The notes under the pieces: model-generated | What the model was told of the DNA's origin: nothing | What the model saw: only the letters and a program-made list of their open reading frames with translations | Databases searched by the model: none | Translations under genes and position numbers: made by a program | From: Brachycybe producta | Lineage: Eukaryota; Arthropoda; Diplopoda; Playtdesmida; Andrognathidae | Length of the DNA stretch: 64,000 nucleotides | Direction: 5' to 3' | Assembly (NCBI GenBank): GCA_036925085.1 | Contig: JAUPFP010000001.1 | Location: 15,600,842 to 15,664,841 of the forward strand | In this document: piece by piece, positions 35,500 through 45,441 of the stretch | Layout: every line of letters starts with the position of its first letter | Position numbering within the stretch: position 1 is the stretch's first letter

Positions 35500-35718
35500 G
35501 TAAGTCAGTCAATATAGTGTGTATGTTGTTCAACACTTGGTATCAGGATGGCTCCCACAAAATATCTATTTTCATTTTCTCTTAATTTTCCAAGGCAATT
35601 TGTCCATTGAGTATGCGCGCTCGTAAGTAAAAAAAAACATCCATTAATATTAAGGCTGTACCGATCACACTTTTTTTTACCGAGCCAATACCGAACCGAT
35701 AACACAAAAAAAATCGGC

Positions 35719-36453
35719 ATGCCGAACGATTTAACCGGGCCGATCATGCCTATTTTCACTACCGATTTTGGTTGCTTGTGTCGGCCAAAAGAGAAGCGGT
35801 TCGCACAAGAAGGTGATAGTAAGGGTAAGAAGAATGATGCTAGACAGGGTAAGAAGAATGTCAGTAAGGCTGAGGAAAGAAATGAGGGTGGGGTTATTTT
35901 GGAAAGGGTGCAGAGCAGATCAGTAATTTTTGTAGGTGATAGTAATGTCAAAAGGCTTGCTAAGTGGTTGGTGGGTGAAGATAGAGGAAAAGTAAGTGTA
36001 GCTTGTTTACCAGGGGCTCAGATTAAAGATGTTAAGGAACGTATCAAGAGAATGGTATGTGGGGAAAAAGCGGAAGAGGTCTTAGTTGTTCTGCAAGTGG
36101 GGGCTAATGATGTGTGTAGACAGTTTGGAGGGGAAGTTTTAGATGGGTTAGCAGACTTAGTAAAGCATACTTTATGTTGTAGGGCTGGAGTTACTGTTAA
36201 AGTTAGTGCTATTCCTGAGAGGTGGGATAGGGGTGATATAGTTACTCGTAAGGCATGTTATGTAAATGTTAGATTAATTGAAGCATGTAGTAAGGTGGGG
36301 GCCCAGGTAATAGACTGGAGGACTGGGGTTCATTTTATTTACAGGCCTGGTAGGATTGTGGGTAAAAAGATAGGTGATTTTGTTAAGCATTTTTTTAGGG
36401 TAAGGTTTTGGTGTTTAGGTGCAAATGCTTTAGGGGGGTTGATACTAATATGA
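35719..36453 (+). CDS. LINE ORF1: SGNH-type esterase domain
   Basis: The open frame runs to a TGA at 36451. The first 25 or so codons are in hAT-derived sequence, so the true start is uncertain; the next visible part is basic and lysine-rich (KGKKNDARQGKKNVSK). The core has the SGNH hydrolase signatures VIFVGDSNVKRL (nucleophile Ser in GDS) and VVLQVGANDV (block III, G-x-N-D). No clear C-terminal D-x-x-H motif is visible. Esterase domains are known in ORF1 of CR1- and L2-type elements; there the role is thought to involve lipid or membrane contact, not catalysis of DNA steps. Confidence 0.8.
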   Translation: MPNDLTGPIMPIFTTDFGCLCRPKEKRFAQEGDSKGKKNDARQGKKNVSKAEERNEGGVILERVQSRSVIFVGDSNVKRLAKWLVGEDRGKVSVACLPGAQIKDVKERIKRMVCGEKAEEVLVVLQVGANDVCRQFGGEVLDGLADLVKHTLCCRAGVTVKVSAIPERWDRGDIVTRKACYVNVRLIEACSKVGAQVIDWRTGVHFIYRPGRIVGKKIGDFVKHFFRVRFWCLGANALGGLILI

Positions 36454-39400
36454 ATGCTCCACAGTCCAGAGCTTGTTGCTGGGAGCAATAGTTCCTTTCT
36501 TTCAGGCATTATTTCTTCAAACACTGTCCAGGAAGGAAATCATTTAGGAAAACCCACTTCAGCTATACCTTCACATGTAAAGGTTATGGTGGTTAACTGT
36601 AGGAGTCTACGAAACAAAGTTCCTGAGTTCATTGCGGCAGTTGAGGAGACTGGTTGCAATATAATTCTTGGTACAGAGTCATGGCTTGATGATACTGTTA
36701 ATAATGGGGAAATATTTCCAGATGGTTTCACAGTGTACCGTAGAGACAGGGTTGGTCGTTCTGGAGGTGGGGTTTTTATAGCTATTTCACAAATATTTCA
36801 TAGTTGCAGGGAAACAAGTTTTGAAACAGACTGTGAAATAGTATGTTGTAGTTTAAGGCTAAACAATGGTAAAAAGGTGTTTTTATATTCTTTCTATTGG
36901 CCACTGGGATCCTCCATAGCAGATGTCACTAGTGTAAGAACTTCTTTGGACACTCTTCATCGTAAATACCATAGCCCAATGATTATTTTAGAAGGTGATG
37001 TAAATTTTCCAAACATCAACTGGGAAATGCATACGGTGATCAGTGGCAGTGACAAGCCATTAGCAGTTTCATTTTTAGATAGTATGAATACTTATTCTAT
37101 GGAACAGGTTGTAACTAAACCAACCAGAAATGATAAAATTCTTGATGTAGTACTGACTAATAGTCCGGAGTTATTATCCAATGTTAGGGTATCAGGGGGA
37201 ATTAGTGATCATCAGATTGTCTTATGTGATGTTAAGGCATGTGTGCAAAAAAATTCTGAGGTTAAAATAGTAGTGTTTCTTTTTAACAAATGTAATTGGG
37301 ATGGTTTTAAGTCACATTTGATAGATAATTTTCATAAATTTAAAGAATGTTTTCATCCTCAAAATGTGAATTTGAATTGGTCACGATTTCATAGTTTAAT
37401 TTTAAGTGGGTCTTCCTCCTTTATTCCAACCAAGGTAGTTAGAGACTGTGCCACACCAGTATGGTACACTAGCAAAGTTAAAAGGGCTCTTTGTAAGCAA
37501 CGCTTATGGAGGAATAGGGCTAGAAATCACCCAAAATTAGTGAATTCCAATGAATTCCGTATTGCACGCACAGCAGCGAAACGGGAAATCTTGTTAGCTC
37601 ACGATAATTTTAAAACAGAAACGCTTGGAGAATGGTTAAAAACGGACACAAAACTATTTTGGCGTTACATCAAGAACTCTAGGCGAAGTAGAGAATCTAT
37701 TCCTTCTCTGGTTGACACAAATGGGAAGCTTGTTTCAGATCCAGTAGGGAAAGCTACCTTATTAAATGAACAATACAAGAAGGTCTTCACAATTGATGAT
37801 GGCATACCACATGAGGGTTTTCCTTCAACATCTCTTTGTATGGATCAAATTGTAATAACTGCAGATGGGATAGTCAAGCAACTTCTAAAATTAGACTCAA
37901 ATAAAACCTGTGGTCCAGATGGGATGTATGCTATCATTTTAAAAAATCTTGCACAAGAGGTGGGTCCATACCTTCAGTTAATTTTTCAACAGAGTTTAGA
38001 TGTAGGTATTGTACCAGATATGTGGAAATTAGCTAATGTTAGTCCAATTTTTAAATCAGGAGACAAGTCTCAGGTAACTAATTACAGACCCGTGTCTTGA
38101 ACCTCGATAGTTTGCAAGGTCCTTGAACATATTATATATTCCTCCTCAATGAATTTTCTTATGGAAAACAATCTTTTGTGTGATAACCAGCATGGGTTTC
38201 TTAGGGGGCGTTCACGTGAAACCCAGCTTATTCTTTTAGTTGATGACCTTCAGAAAATTTTAGACAAAGGCAGTCAGATAGATTTGGTTTTTCTTGATCT
38301 CTGCAAGGCATTGGACACAGTTTCTCACTCAAAACTAATGACAAAAATTAGTGGGTATGGATTGGGTGAACAGGTGTATAAATGGGTGCATTCTTTTTTG
38401 AGTGATAGGAAACAAAGGTTTGTTGCAGGTGGGTCTGAATCTGACTGGATAGGGGTTACATCAGTGGTTCCTCAGGGTAGTGTGTTGGGTCCGCTTCTGT
38501 TTCTTTTATATATCAATGACCTCAGCAGTCAAGTTAGCAGCAATTGCCGGCTATTTGCAGATGATACAATAATTTATCGTGAGGTTACCTCTGACAATGA
38601 TTGCCATATTATTGATAGTGACTTGAAAGCAATAGAGGCATGGTGTTCTAAATGGTAACTTCAACTTAATAAGGGAAAATGTTGTGTAATGAGGGTAGCT
38701 AGGGGAAGGAATCCAATAATATTTCCATATAGAATAGGGGCCATTCCACTTAATAACGTAGATTCTTATAAATATTTGGGAGTAATGATTACAGCTAAAC
38801 TTTCTTGGAAGGTGCATGTCGAACAGATTATTTCCAAGTCTATACAGATGCTTAGGTTTAGTCAATGCGTTCTAAGAAGGTGTCCCAGGGAGGTAAAATG
38901 TATAGCATATCAATCATTAGTACGTCCCCATCTAGAATACTGCAGCTCCGTGTGGAATCCCCACACTGAAGACTTAGCTCACTCTATAGAAATGGTCCAA
39001 TGCAGGGCTGCTAGGTTTGTTTGTGGTAAATATGGATATGCCGACAGTGTAACTAAAATGCTTCCAGAGCTTGGTTGGGATCGTTTACTTGCAAGGCGTT
39101 CAGATTTTAGTCTTAATATCTTTAATCGAATGCTAGAAGGCTCTTGCCCTAAACCTACTTCAAGTAAACTTTGCAGGGCGTTATATTTGGGTAGGGGTGA
39201 CCACTCTAACAAAGTTGGAGAGATTTTTGCACGAACAGATTCTTATTACTGGGCGATTATTTGGCCCTAGGGCGATTCGACAATGGAACTCGCTTGCTGG
39301 GGATTTTGTGCAGGAAAAACGTATTTTATGGGAGTCATAATTTTGTTTTGTTTTGACAATGCATATATTTGCAGCATTAAAAATATTGAAATTGTTGTTG

Positions 39401-39525
39401 GGTTTATATCAATAGGGTTTTATATTTTCTGGTTTTGACAATGCATTTTCTATGCTGCACTTGGACTCTTGTCCCTCTGCCATAGGCCTTTATGGCTGCT
39501 TGCAGAGTAATTTTTCAAATCAAAA
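35800..39525 (+). mobile_element. LINE family A, nearly full length (CR1/L2 group)
   Basis: A two-ORF non-LTR retrotransposon on the VPS18 sense strand: an esterase-like ORF1, then an endonuclease-RT ORF2. Its 3' end (GAGTAATTTTTCAAAT near 39515) matches the fragment ending near 62005. The esterase ORF1, AP-type endonuclease and C-terminal RAARFVCG tail are typical of the CR1/L2/Rex1 assemblage. Only two in-frame stops and one late frameshift disrupt ORF2, so it is relatively young. Confidence 0.88.
36454..39342 (+). pseudogene. LINE ORF2: AP endonuclease and reverse transcriptase
   Basis: ORF2's ATG (36454) follows the ORF1 stop with no gap, in the same frame. Endonuclease: GTESWLDD, EGDVNFPNINWE and GISDHQIVL carry the expected E, D-x-N and S-D-H residues. 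RT: SNKTCGPDGM, VFLDLCKALDTVSHSKL, PQGSVLGPLLFLLYIND and the FADDT catalytic box near 38554. The C-terminal tail has CRAARFVCGKYGYADSV. Two in-frame stops (TGA 38098, TAA 38656) and a frameshift near 39245 (after which LFGPRAIRQWNSLAG reads to TAA at 39342) show that this copy is inactive. Confidence 0.88.
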
Positions 39526-40044
39526 AATTAAGAACGTATGGAAAGAGTTAAATTATAATTTTTGAGTTTACAAAGCAATGGCAAGACAACAATTTCCTTT
39601 TAAAGATGAATTAGTGATAAAGTTGGTAATAAATTGATTGACCCTCCACCGCTGCCGTTTTATAGGGGAGCAGACCTAATTGAGTCCAGAAATCGGAAAT
39701 CGGTTAACATTTGTTCCCCGATTCAATTTTTAGGTTTTAGGTAGCAGTAAATCGGCAAAAATCGGCTAGCCTTAATTAATATGCTCCCTAAAAATACCTA
39801 AAATAATTTTTAAAAAACCACAATTAACCACAGTGAAGTAAACACTTTGGTGTACGTGCTGATTTTTTTCTGTTTTTTTAATTATTTTTACGAACATTTT
39901 AATGAATGTTTTTTCTTCTTATTTGGGCGTACTCAATGGAGTTTATCGTGTTAGAAATTTGCGATTTTGAAATAGTTTTTAAAAAATAAAACCGCACTTA
40001 CCAATTTTTGTCATTATATTATTCGATCAGCATATATTTGAGGT

Positions 40045-40195
40045 GCACATTGCACTTTGAAAAATGAATATAGGACAATTTTAAATATGAAAAATAAACA
40101 TACTGCCGCGACTGTGTATTTTAAAAATTAACATTTTTTTTTAACATATTGGGTCTATGGGCTGAATAGAAAAACGATGCTAGCGTTCTAAGCGT
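40045..40195 (+). repeat. Unclassified repeat D, copy 1
   Basis: It contains TGCACTTTGAAAAATGAATA, then ATTGGGTCTATGGG and GAAAAACGATGCTAGCG. The reverse complement of this block recurs at 44680-44815, so the two lie as an inverted pair around the VPS18/BAG 3' ends. Confidence 0.75.
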
Positions 40196-40676
40196 AGATT
40201 TTTAGAATTAGATTTTTTTCTTATAGCCTTTTAAGTAGTATCCAGACAAAACAGACACCTTTTGATGTTTACCAACCTGAGCTGGAACATGGAATTGTTG
40301 TGAAATTGCAGACAAAACAAAAACAACGCAGGATTGTTGTTGAATTGTTTGTCTTTTGTCAGCTTTATGTGGCCCAAGCCTTAGGATTATATTTTCAGCT
40401 TTTAAAAGGACAATTTTATGAAATTTTAAATAATCCATTCTGCGTATAATTACGGCATGACATGCAACTTGTTTAAAATTTTGACAGAGTTAAACGTTAA
40501 AACTTTCGGAAACTTTTCATGAAATTTACAGTCAATCAGGAAATGATATGGTTAATGGCACAACAAAAATCAATGGGGTCCGTTCACACAACAGCGTGCC
40601 ATGACAGGACAGTGCCTTAGCACTGCCAATGTGCCAGTGGATATTCTTGTGTTCCTTTTCTCTCGGATCCCAACAA

Positions 40677-40875
40677 ACAGGCAATTAGAAATCGGGACAA
40701 ACAGAAGTTCGCTCCGCCGTTTTTATGACGAACGCAACTTCTGATTGGTTGGTTATGTAGTCTCACATGCTCCGCCCTTTTCAACGTCGAACCACACAAC
40801 AAACGAATTAAAGTTGCCGGTCATCATAAAAAGGGCGGAGCCAACTTCTGCTTGTCCCGTTTTCTAATTGCCTGT
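40677..40875. mobile_element. ACAGGCAATTAG MITE, copy 1
   Basis: 199 bp with inverted termini ACAGGCAATTAGAAA and its complement (TTTCTAATTGCCTGT at the right end). Inner arms carry GCTCCGCC and GGGCGGAGC. The same family as 44241-44448; no target duplication is visible here. Confidence 0.85.
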
Positions 40876-41234
40876 GAGATAGGAGGGATGTTTCATTTAT
40901 TATTAACATATGGAACCTCCTTACTAATACCTAGTACACACCTGATAATTTAAATGCATTTAAATAATAAACGTGTTCTACAGAGTCCTGTGAAGGGCAA
41001 ACAAAGAATATGTCGAATTCAATTTATTCAGTTAATAATCTGAAAATATTGAGTTAATACTTAAGAACCTAGATACACGTCGTCCATCTTGCTGTTTTGA
41101 GCAGACGACAATGAGACAAATGAGTGTTACCATATGGTGTTACTAAAACTGCAAGATATCGCCTCACAATCACTCAATTAAAATACAGTAAAGTGCAAAA
41201 TGCAATAAAAAGTATTGTTCTTTACGTGCTCGCT

Positions 41235-41620
41235 TTATATAATTTTTGAAAAGGTACTTCTATTTTTAAACAAGGTTCAAAATCTTTCGTTTTTTAACCC
41301 AATGTTAAATCCCATTGGATCAAAAACCGTCCTACAAACATTTGAAAAACTCATTAAAAACGATTTAGAACAATAACAAAATAATTAGCACATACTTTCA
41401 TGTATTGGCTTCACGATGTGTCTTTTTTATAAATTTTGAAAAGGTCCTTCTATTTTTTTTAATAACGTTTAAAATCGTACATTTTTAACTCCATGTTAAG
41501 TCCCATAGGAGCAAAAAACCGTCATCCAAACATTTGAAGAACTCCCATTAAAAACGACTTAGAACAATCACATAATAATTAGCACGTGCATTAATCTAGT
41601 GGCTTCATGATGTTTCCTTT
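41235..41620. repeat. Diverged tandem duplication, unit about 190 bp
   Basis: TTTTGAAAAGGTACTTCTAT at about 41244 and TTTTGAAAAGGTCCTTCTAT at about 41434 start matching units. Each continues through an AAAACCGTC, an ACATTTGAA and an AATAATTAGCAC word. The two copies differ at many sites. No coding content. Confidence 0.85.
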
Positions 41621-41954
41621 TTACAACGTTAACACGCGAAATTATTTTTTTATTAATTATTATGTGACTTGAAACCTGGAGAAAAAACGTTAAAAAACCG
41701 TTTTTCAATCAACAATGATCGCAGCGCCTACATTGGGAGAAATTATGAACTAAACGCTGTACAGTATCTAGGGTCTTAAAAATGATATAAACTGTTGACA
41801 AAATATTGATTTAGTATTTCAATTAAAAATATTAATAATAAAGTCAATTTTTATTTGGTTCATGTCCTTAACTGGATTCCATATAATTCACCTAAACACA
41901 TTTAATTTGAATTCATTTAACTTGTGTGTACAAGGTATTAGGCATGACCCAATC

Positions 41955-42105
41955 AAGTGTGTCCTACACGTCCAAGCCGAGACAGGGCCGAAATGTAGAT
42001 GTCTCCCTGAAAAGTGTGTTTTACAGATTACCTTACGTGCACCCGTATTACTGGAGCATGGCCGTCTTTTTTGCCCTGTCTCGGCCCGGTCTTGTGTGCC
42101 AGAAC
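41955..42105. mobile_element. Small inverted-repeat element before the last VPS18 exon
   Basis: GCCGAGACAGGGC (41976-41988) is repeated as its exact complement at 42073-42085, with weaker pairing outside (GTGTGTCC and ACACAAGACC). About 150 bp in total, ending 70 bp before the exon. Probably a MITE; family unknown. Confidence 0.5.
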
Positions 42106-42174
42106 CATAATTCATTTTTGTTTTTATTGTTTTCGTTTGAAAACCTTTCTAACGAACAAGCAATATTCTTGTAG

Positions 42175-42238
42175 GAGCATCGATGAACCCTTCATTGAAG
42201 AAGACGAACTCCAAGAAGTGATGCAAAGTTGGGAATAA
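42175..42238 (+). CDS. VPS18: VPS18 terminal exon
   Basis: Acceptor TTCTTGTAG. Its first G completes the Lys codon from 35499. Encodes SIDEPFIEEDELQEVMQSWE and TAA, the usual VPS18 C-terminus (human SIDRPFIDPQRYEEEQLSW). Confidence 0.95.
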
Positions 42239-42340
42239 GAAGTCAATGAAAACAAATAGTATTCTAATTACGATTTAAAACTTTATTTTCACTCCACAGT
42301 GTTACAAACAAAAACGTAAAATGAAATTGTAATAATAATA

Positions 42341-42346
42341 AATAAA
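42341..42346 (+). terminator. VPS18: VPS18 poly(A) signal
   Basis: AATAAA 103 bp after the VPS18 stop codon, the only canonical signal on the plus strand before the convergent BAG gene ends. Confidence 0.75.
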
Positions 42347-42461
42347 GTAACATTTTTTTATTTTACATGTAAATTAATATTGAACAAAAAAAAAACAGAT
42401 TTCATTATTAACACAACCTCAAAATACTTTTTCTTTTAAGATTTATCCCTAACAGAAAATA

Positions 42462-42467
42462 TTTATT
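42462..42467 (-). terminator. BAG gene poly(A) signal
   Basis: AATAAA on the minus strand, 33 bp beyond the BAG stop codon. With the VPS18 signal it leaves the two convergent 3' ends about 115 bp apart. Confidence 0.7.
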
Positions 42468-42500
42468 TGGTTATTTTTGGTATATTTCGGTTAAAAAAAA

Positions 42501-43868
42501 TTAACTAGAAACAGTTTCGTCAGTCGAGACTGAAGTTTCTTGTTGGTTTTTGGCCGTTTTTTCGTCGGCGGATTTGAGTTGCATCCCATCGTTGGCGTCA
42601 TCGACCGGATTCGTCGAATGCGTTTCTTCCATCGGCTTCGATTCATCAACTACATTCTCGGCTTCCATTTGCACTTCTTCTACTGCTGTATCTGTCTCTT
42701 TTTCAGCTTTGCTTTTATTTAGTTTGTTCGCTTGCTGTTTTGCGATTGTGTCGGTGTGACAATCCGATTCGTTGTCATAAATGTCGACATTGGATTCCGA
42801 TTGCTCTGTTTCATTCGGTGCCGATTCACTTTCCATCTGTACGTCATTGACGTTCGATCGAACTGCTCTTTGTTCTAAACAACGAATACATTCCTGAATG
42901 GCGGCAACTGCGGTGCGTCTCAATTGCCGCAAACCATCGTTGCCTTCCGTTTCGATATTGTCCAATCGGATCAAATTACGTGTCAACATTTCGTCCAAGT
43001 ACAAATAATCCTTACCACCTTTCATTCCTTCGAAATTCAGAATGACAAGACGCAATCTTTCGACGTCGGCGCAAACGTCTTCGACAATTTCCAACGGTGT
43101 CTTTCGTTTCTGATCGCTCTTTGGCTGCGGTGGTTTTGCATTTTCAGCCGTTTCTTCGCTTTTCCTCTGTTTCTCATCATTTTTATTACATTTTGCTTCA
43201 CTTTTGTTCGACGCTTCATCTTGTCGTTGTGTTTTTGGCTCATTTTTTACGATCTTGATAGGAATAACACGTTCAGTTACCAAAGGTACTGGTGGAACAT
43301 CGGATGTAGTCACCTCTGGATGAGCGACTGTAGGAAACGAAGGTCCAGTCGTCAAAGTCGATTCCACGTCGCTTACGATGGGAGGAGTTACAGTCACCGG
43401 ATGTGGTCCATCGCGAGGTTCCACATGAATTGGGATGTGATGCACTTTTGGTGTCCGTCTTGCTGTGAAACTCTGTTGTCCTGGTTTCGAATTTGCCATC
43501 GGATGTTCTTCGACTCCGTTCGGTGGAATAACAGTCGAAGATTCGTTTTGAACTACATTCGGTTCCGATTTTCCAGATGCCGATCCACTTCCCGTCGACT
43601 CCGGAGTACTAGAACGCGAACTGTGAGCTCCACGAGCAGGAATGGTGCCATGGAAACCTTGTTGACGCGAATTACTGCCATCGGACGATGTGGGAGACGG
43701 CTCACGAGAGTCCGAAGCTAAGCCTCCACCTTCAGAAGTACGATCTCCGCTCACCCACCGTGGAATACGTCGCTCTCGATGGAGACTCCCAAAAGGTGAT
43801 GATGGTTCCACAGTAAAACCCGTTCTCATGCGACGGCTGGGAAACTCATCAAATACAGATGAACCCCA
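42501..43868 (-). CDS. BAG3/Starvin-type co-chaperone, exon 2
   Basis: Second and last coding exon; joined to 45639-45442 it gives 521 residues. BAG3-type proteins are Hsp70 nucleotide-exchange co-chaperones that link Hsp70 to small heat-shock proteins in protein quality control and chaperone-assisted autophagy, in the cytosol and at muscle Z-discs. The exon starts in phase 0 with WGSSVFDEFPSRR. Two IPI motifs, HHIPIHVEPRDG (about residues 209-220) and RVIPIKIVKNE (about 266-276), correspond to the paired IPV motifs with which BAG3 holds HspB8. The BAG domain (about 324-401: TPLEIVEDVCADVERL ... IQECIRCLEQRAV) ends the folded part. The rest is Ser/Pro-rich and then acidic, Lys/Glu-rich. There is no WW domain, as in Starvin. 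Poly-T precedes the acceptor. Confidence 0.9.
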   Translation of the reverse strand, partial: WGSSVFDEFPSRRMRTGFTVEPSSPFGSLHRERRIPRWVSGDRTSEGGGLASDSREPSPTSSDGSNSRQQGFHGTIPARGAHSSRSSTPESTGSGSASGKSEPNVVQNESSTVIPPNGVEEHPMANSKPGQQSFTARRTPKVHHIPIHVEPRDGPHPVTVTPPIVSDVESTLTTGPSFPTVAHPEVTTSDVPPVPLVTERVIPIKIVKNEPKTQRQDEASNKSEAKCNKNDEKQRKSEETAENAKPPQPKSDQKRKTPLEIVEDVCADVERLRLVILNFEGMKGGKDYLYLDEMLTRNLIRLDNIETEGNDGLRQLRRTAVAAIQECIRCLEQRAVRSNVNDVQMESESAPNETEQSESNVDIYDNESDCHTDTIAKQQANKLNKSKAEKETDTAVEEVQMEAENVVDESKPMEETHSTNPVDDANDGMQLKSADEKTAKNQQETSVSTDETVSS

Positions 43869-44240
43869 CTAAAAAAAAAAAAAAAAAAAAAAATTAATTT
43901 CGCTTGAAAACCACTGAAAATGTTTACAACAAGAAGTGGGTCAAAACGAAGACGAGAACTGCTCATCGCTTGTGTTCATCGTTTCTCAGAAGAAAAAAGT
44001 GATGACTGGGCAAAATTCGTATGAAATGAAACTAAAAAGTGCTATAAATAGCAATAAAAGTTAAGAGATTTGCAATGTTAGAATAAGGTAACATGACGTC
44101 ACGTTTTTGAAGCTATTCTTCAAATTGTCAATAAATAGTAAGTATTAAATACTATTGGGGGTAGGTCAAATTAAGTCAAATTAAAAATAGGAGGCCTTCA
44201 TTGCCTTTCGGCACTAGAAAACGGCTTCTACCACAAATTG

Positions 44241-44448
44241 ACAGGGAATTAGAAATAGGGACATACAGAAGTTGGCTCCGCCCCTTTTTATGACGCCCGT
44301 CAACTTCTAATTGGTTGGTTGTTTAGTCTGATGTCATATGCTCCGCCCTTTTTAACGTCGAACCACACAACAAACCAATTAGAAGATGCCGGTAGTCATA
44401 AAAAAGGGCGGAGCCAACTCCTGTATGTCCCGATTTCTAATTGCCTGT
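44241..44448. mobile_element. ACAGGSAATTAG MITE, copy 2, with 9-bp duplication
   Basis: 208 bp in the BAG intron. Its termini ACAGGGAATTAGAAA and TTTCTAATTGCCTGT are inverted repeats, and it is flanked by a perfect 9-bp duplication, CACAAATTG (44232-44240 and 44449-44457). Nine-base duplications are typical of Mutator-like elements. No transposase. Confidence 0.9.
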
Positions 44449-44468
44449 CACAAATTGAACCCTCCATG

Positions 44469-44475
<7 letters not shown>

Positions 44476-44512
<37 letters not shown>
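44476..44512. repeat. (CT)n microsatellite
   Basis: Eighteen CT units in the BAG intron, just beyond the 9-bp-duplication MITE. Confidence 0.95.
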
Positions 44513-44514
<2 letters not shown>

Positions 44515-44679
44515 AGAACTTCATGTAAATTCTACCGTTTTTATTGCACGGATTTGGTGTTTCCACTTTTTTTTTTTTTTTGCATATTTGTAGGTATCTG
44601 GACAAGATTTGTTCTAAAATGCTATTGTTTACTTAAGAGGCTACATCACTAAATTACTTCAAAAAGTCTCCACAAAGAG

Positions 44680-44815
44680 CACTAGCATCGTTTTTCTATT
44701 GACCCCATAGACCCAATGTTAAAGAAAAAATGTTAATTTGTAAGTCGCGGCAATATGTTTATTTTTCATATTGTCCAATATATTTTTCAAAGTGCAATGT
44801 GCCATATAGCACAAG
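44680..44815 (-). repeat. Unclassified repeat D, copy 2 (inverted)
   Basis: Reverse complement of the block at 40045-40195: CTAGCATCGTTTTTCTATTG, CCCATAGACCCAAT and AAAGTGCAATGTGCC. Confidence 0.75.
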
Positions 44816-44874
44816 GTTAAACCTTAGACTATTACTCTTACTATTAGACTCTAGAGTAATAGTCTAAGGTTAAC
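44815..44874. repeat. Hairpin, about 22-bp stem
   Basis: GGTTAAACCTTAGACTATTA pairs with TAATAGTCTAAGGTTAAC around a loop of about 13 bases, with one bulge. It lies at the end of repeat D copy 2 in the BAG intron. Confidence 0.8.
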
Positions 44875-45441
44875 ACAAAGGTATACACAACAAAATGACA
44901 TTTGCATGCACAGGTTGCGCCGCCTAGCGAGTAAATTGGGTAAATGACGGCCATTTTACGGGTATCTAAATTTGGAAGCAGGCAGGCTTGTATCTATAGG
45001 AGGCTATGGTTCGGGCAACTATGATCGAACAGAACGACAAGGAAAAGACATAAAATGTAATCACGTGAGACTTTGCTTTCTTCGATGGATAACAGACAAG
45101 GGCATTTTAAATACATTCATTCAAGGACATATCACGTCAGTAACTGACTACAAGTAGCCCTGATGAGTTGATGACCGATCCTGTGTCCCAATCGTCCGTA
45201 TTACCCTAGGGATTTCCCCCTCCTTGCTTTTTTTAAATCAAAAAGTGAGTAGTTTTGCGATCTGAGTTACGATATTTACGTGACATCTACTAAAAGGTCA
45301 CTCAGCCGCGTTCGTACTACTTCAAATCTTTGTAGCTCTGTCTCCCTTTCAAGTTTTCTCTTGTTTTTTTTTTTGTTTTTATAAATGTTCTGTATAATTT
45401 GTTCAACTGTAAAATTTGTTCAAATTGTTGAGTTTACCTAC

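Larger units (their letters stand above)
35651..39774. mobile_element. hAT-like element (8-bp duplication) split by a LINE
   Basis: Terminal inverted repeats TAAGGCT...AGCCTTA with CCGAT-rich subterminal sequence, flanked by a perfect 8-bp duplication, ATTAATAT (35643-35650 and 39775-39782). The 8-bp duplication and the ACCGAT repeats point to hAT. Excluding the LINE inside, only about 400 bp remain (roughly 35651-35795 and 39525-39774), with no transposase, so it is a non-autonomous copy. Confidence 0.8.
5218..42238 (+). other. VPS18: VPS18 gene, last five coding exons
   Basis: VPS18 (Pep3, Drosophila deep orange) is a core subunit shared by the CORVET and HOPS tethering complexes, which act on endosomes and lysosomes before membrane fusion. 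Five exons (5218-5339, 22318-22435, 35216-35383, 35441-35499, 42175-42238) join in phase to give 176 C-terminal residues and a stop. They cover the coiled-coil helix (IEGLKEDMEEATQS), the first half of a RING finger (DKCSSC, FPCHHTFHTECL), a linker, the last RING cysteine pair (ECPYCGE) and the family's acidic tail ending in SWE. All junctions have AG acceptors and GT donors. The N-terminal beta-propeller and most of the solenoid lie left of the window. The introns of 17.0, 12.8 and 6.7 kb are filled with transposable elements; the fourth is only 57 nt. Confidence 0.93.

Noticed and set aside
42924-43721. Plus-strand 265-codon open frame opposite the BAG exon
   Set aside because: Shadow of the minus-strand BAG coding sequence; composition is Phe/Ser/Arg-rich nonsense.
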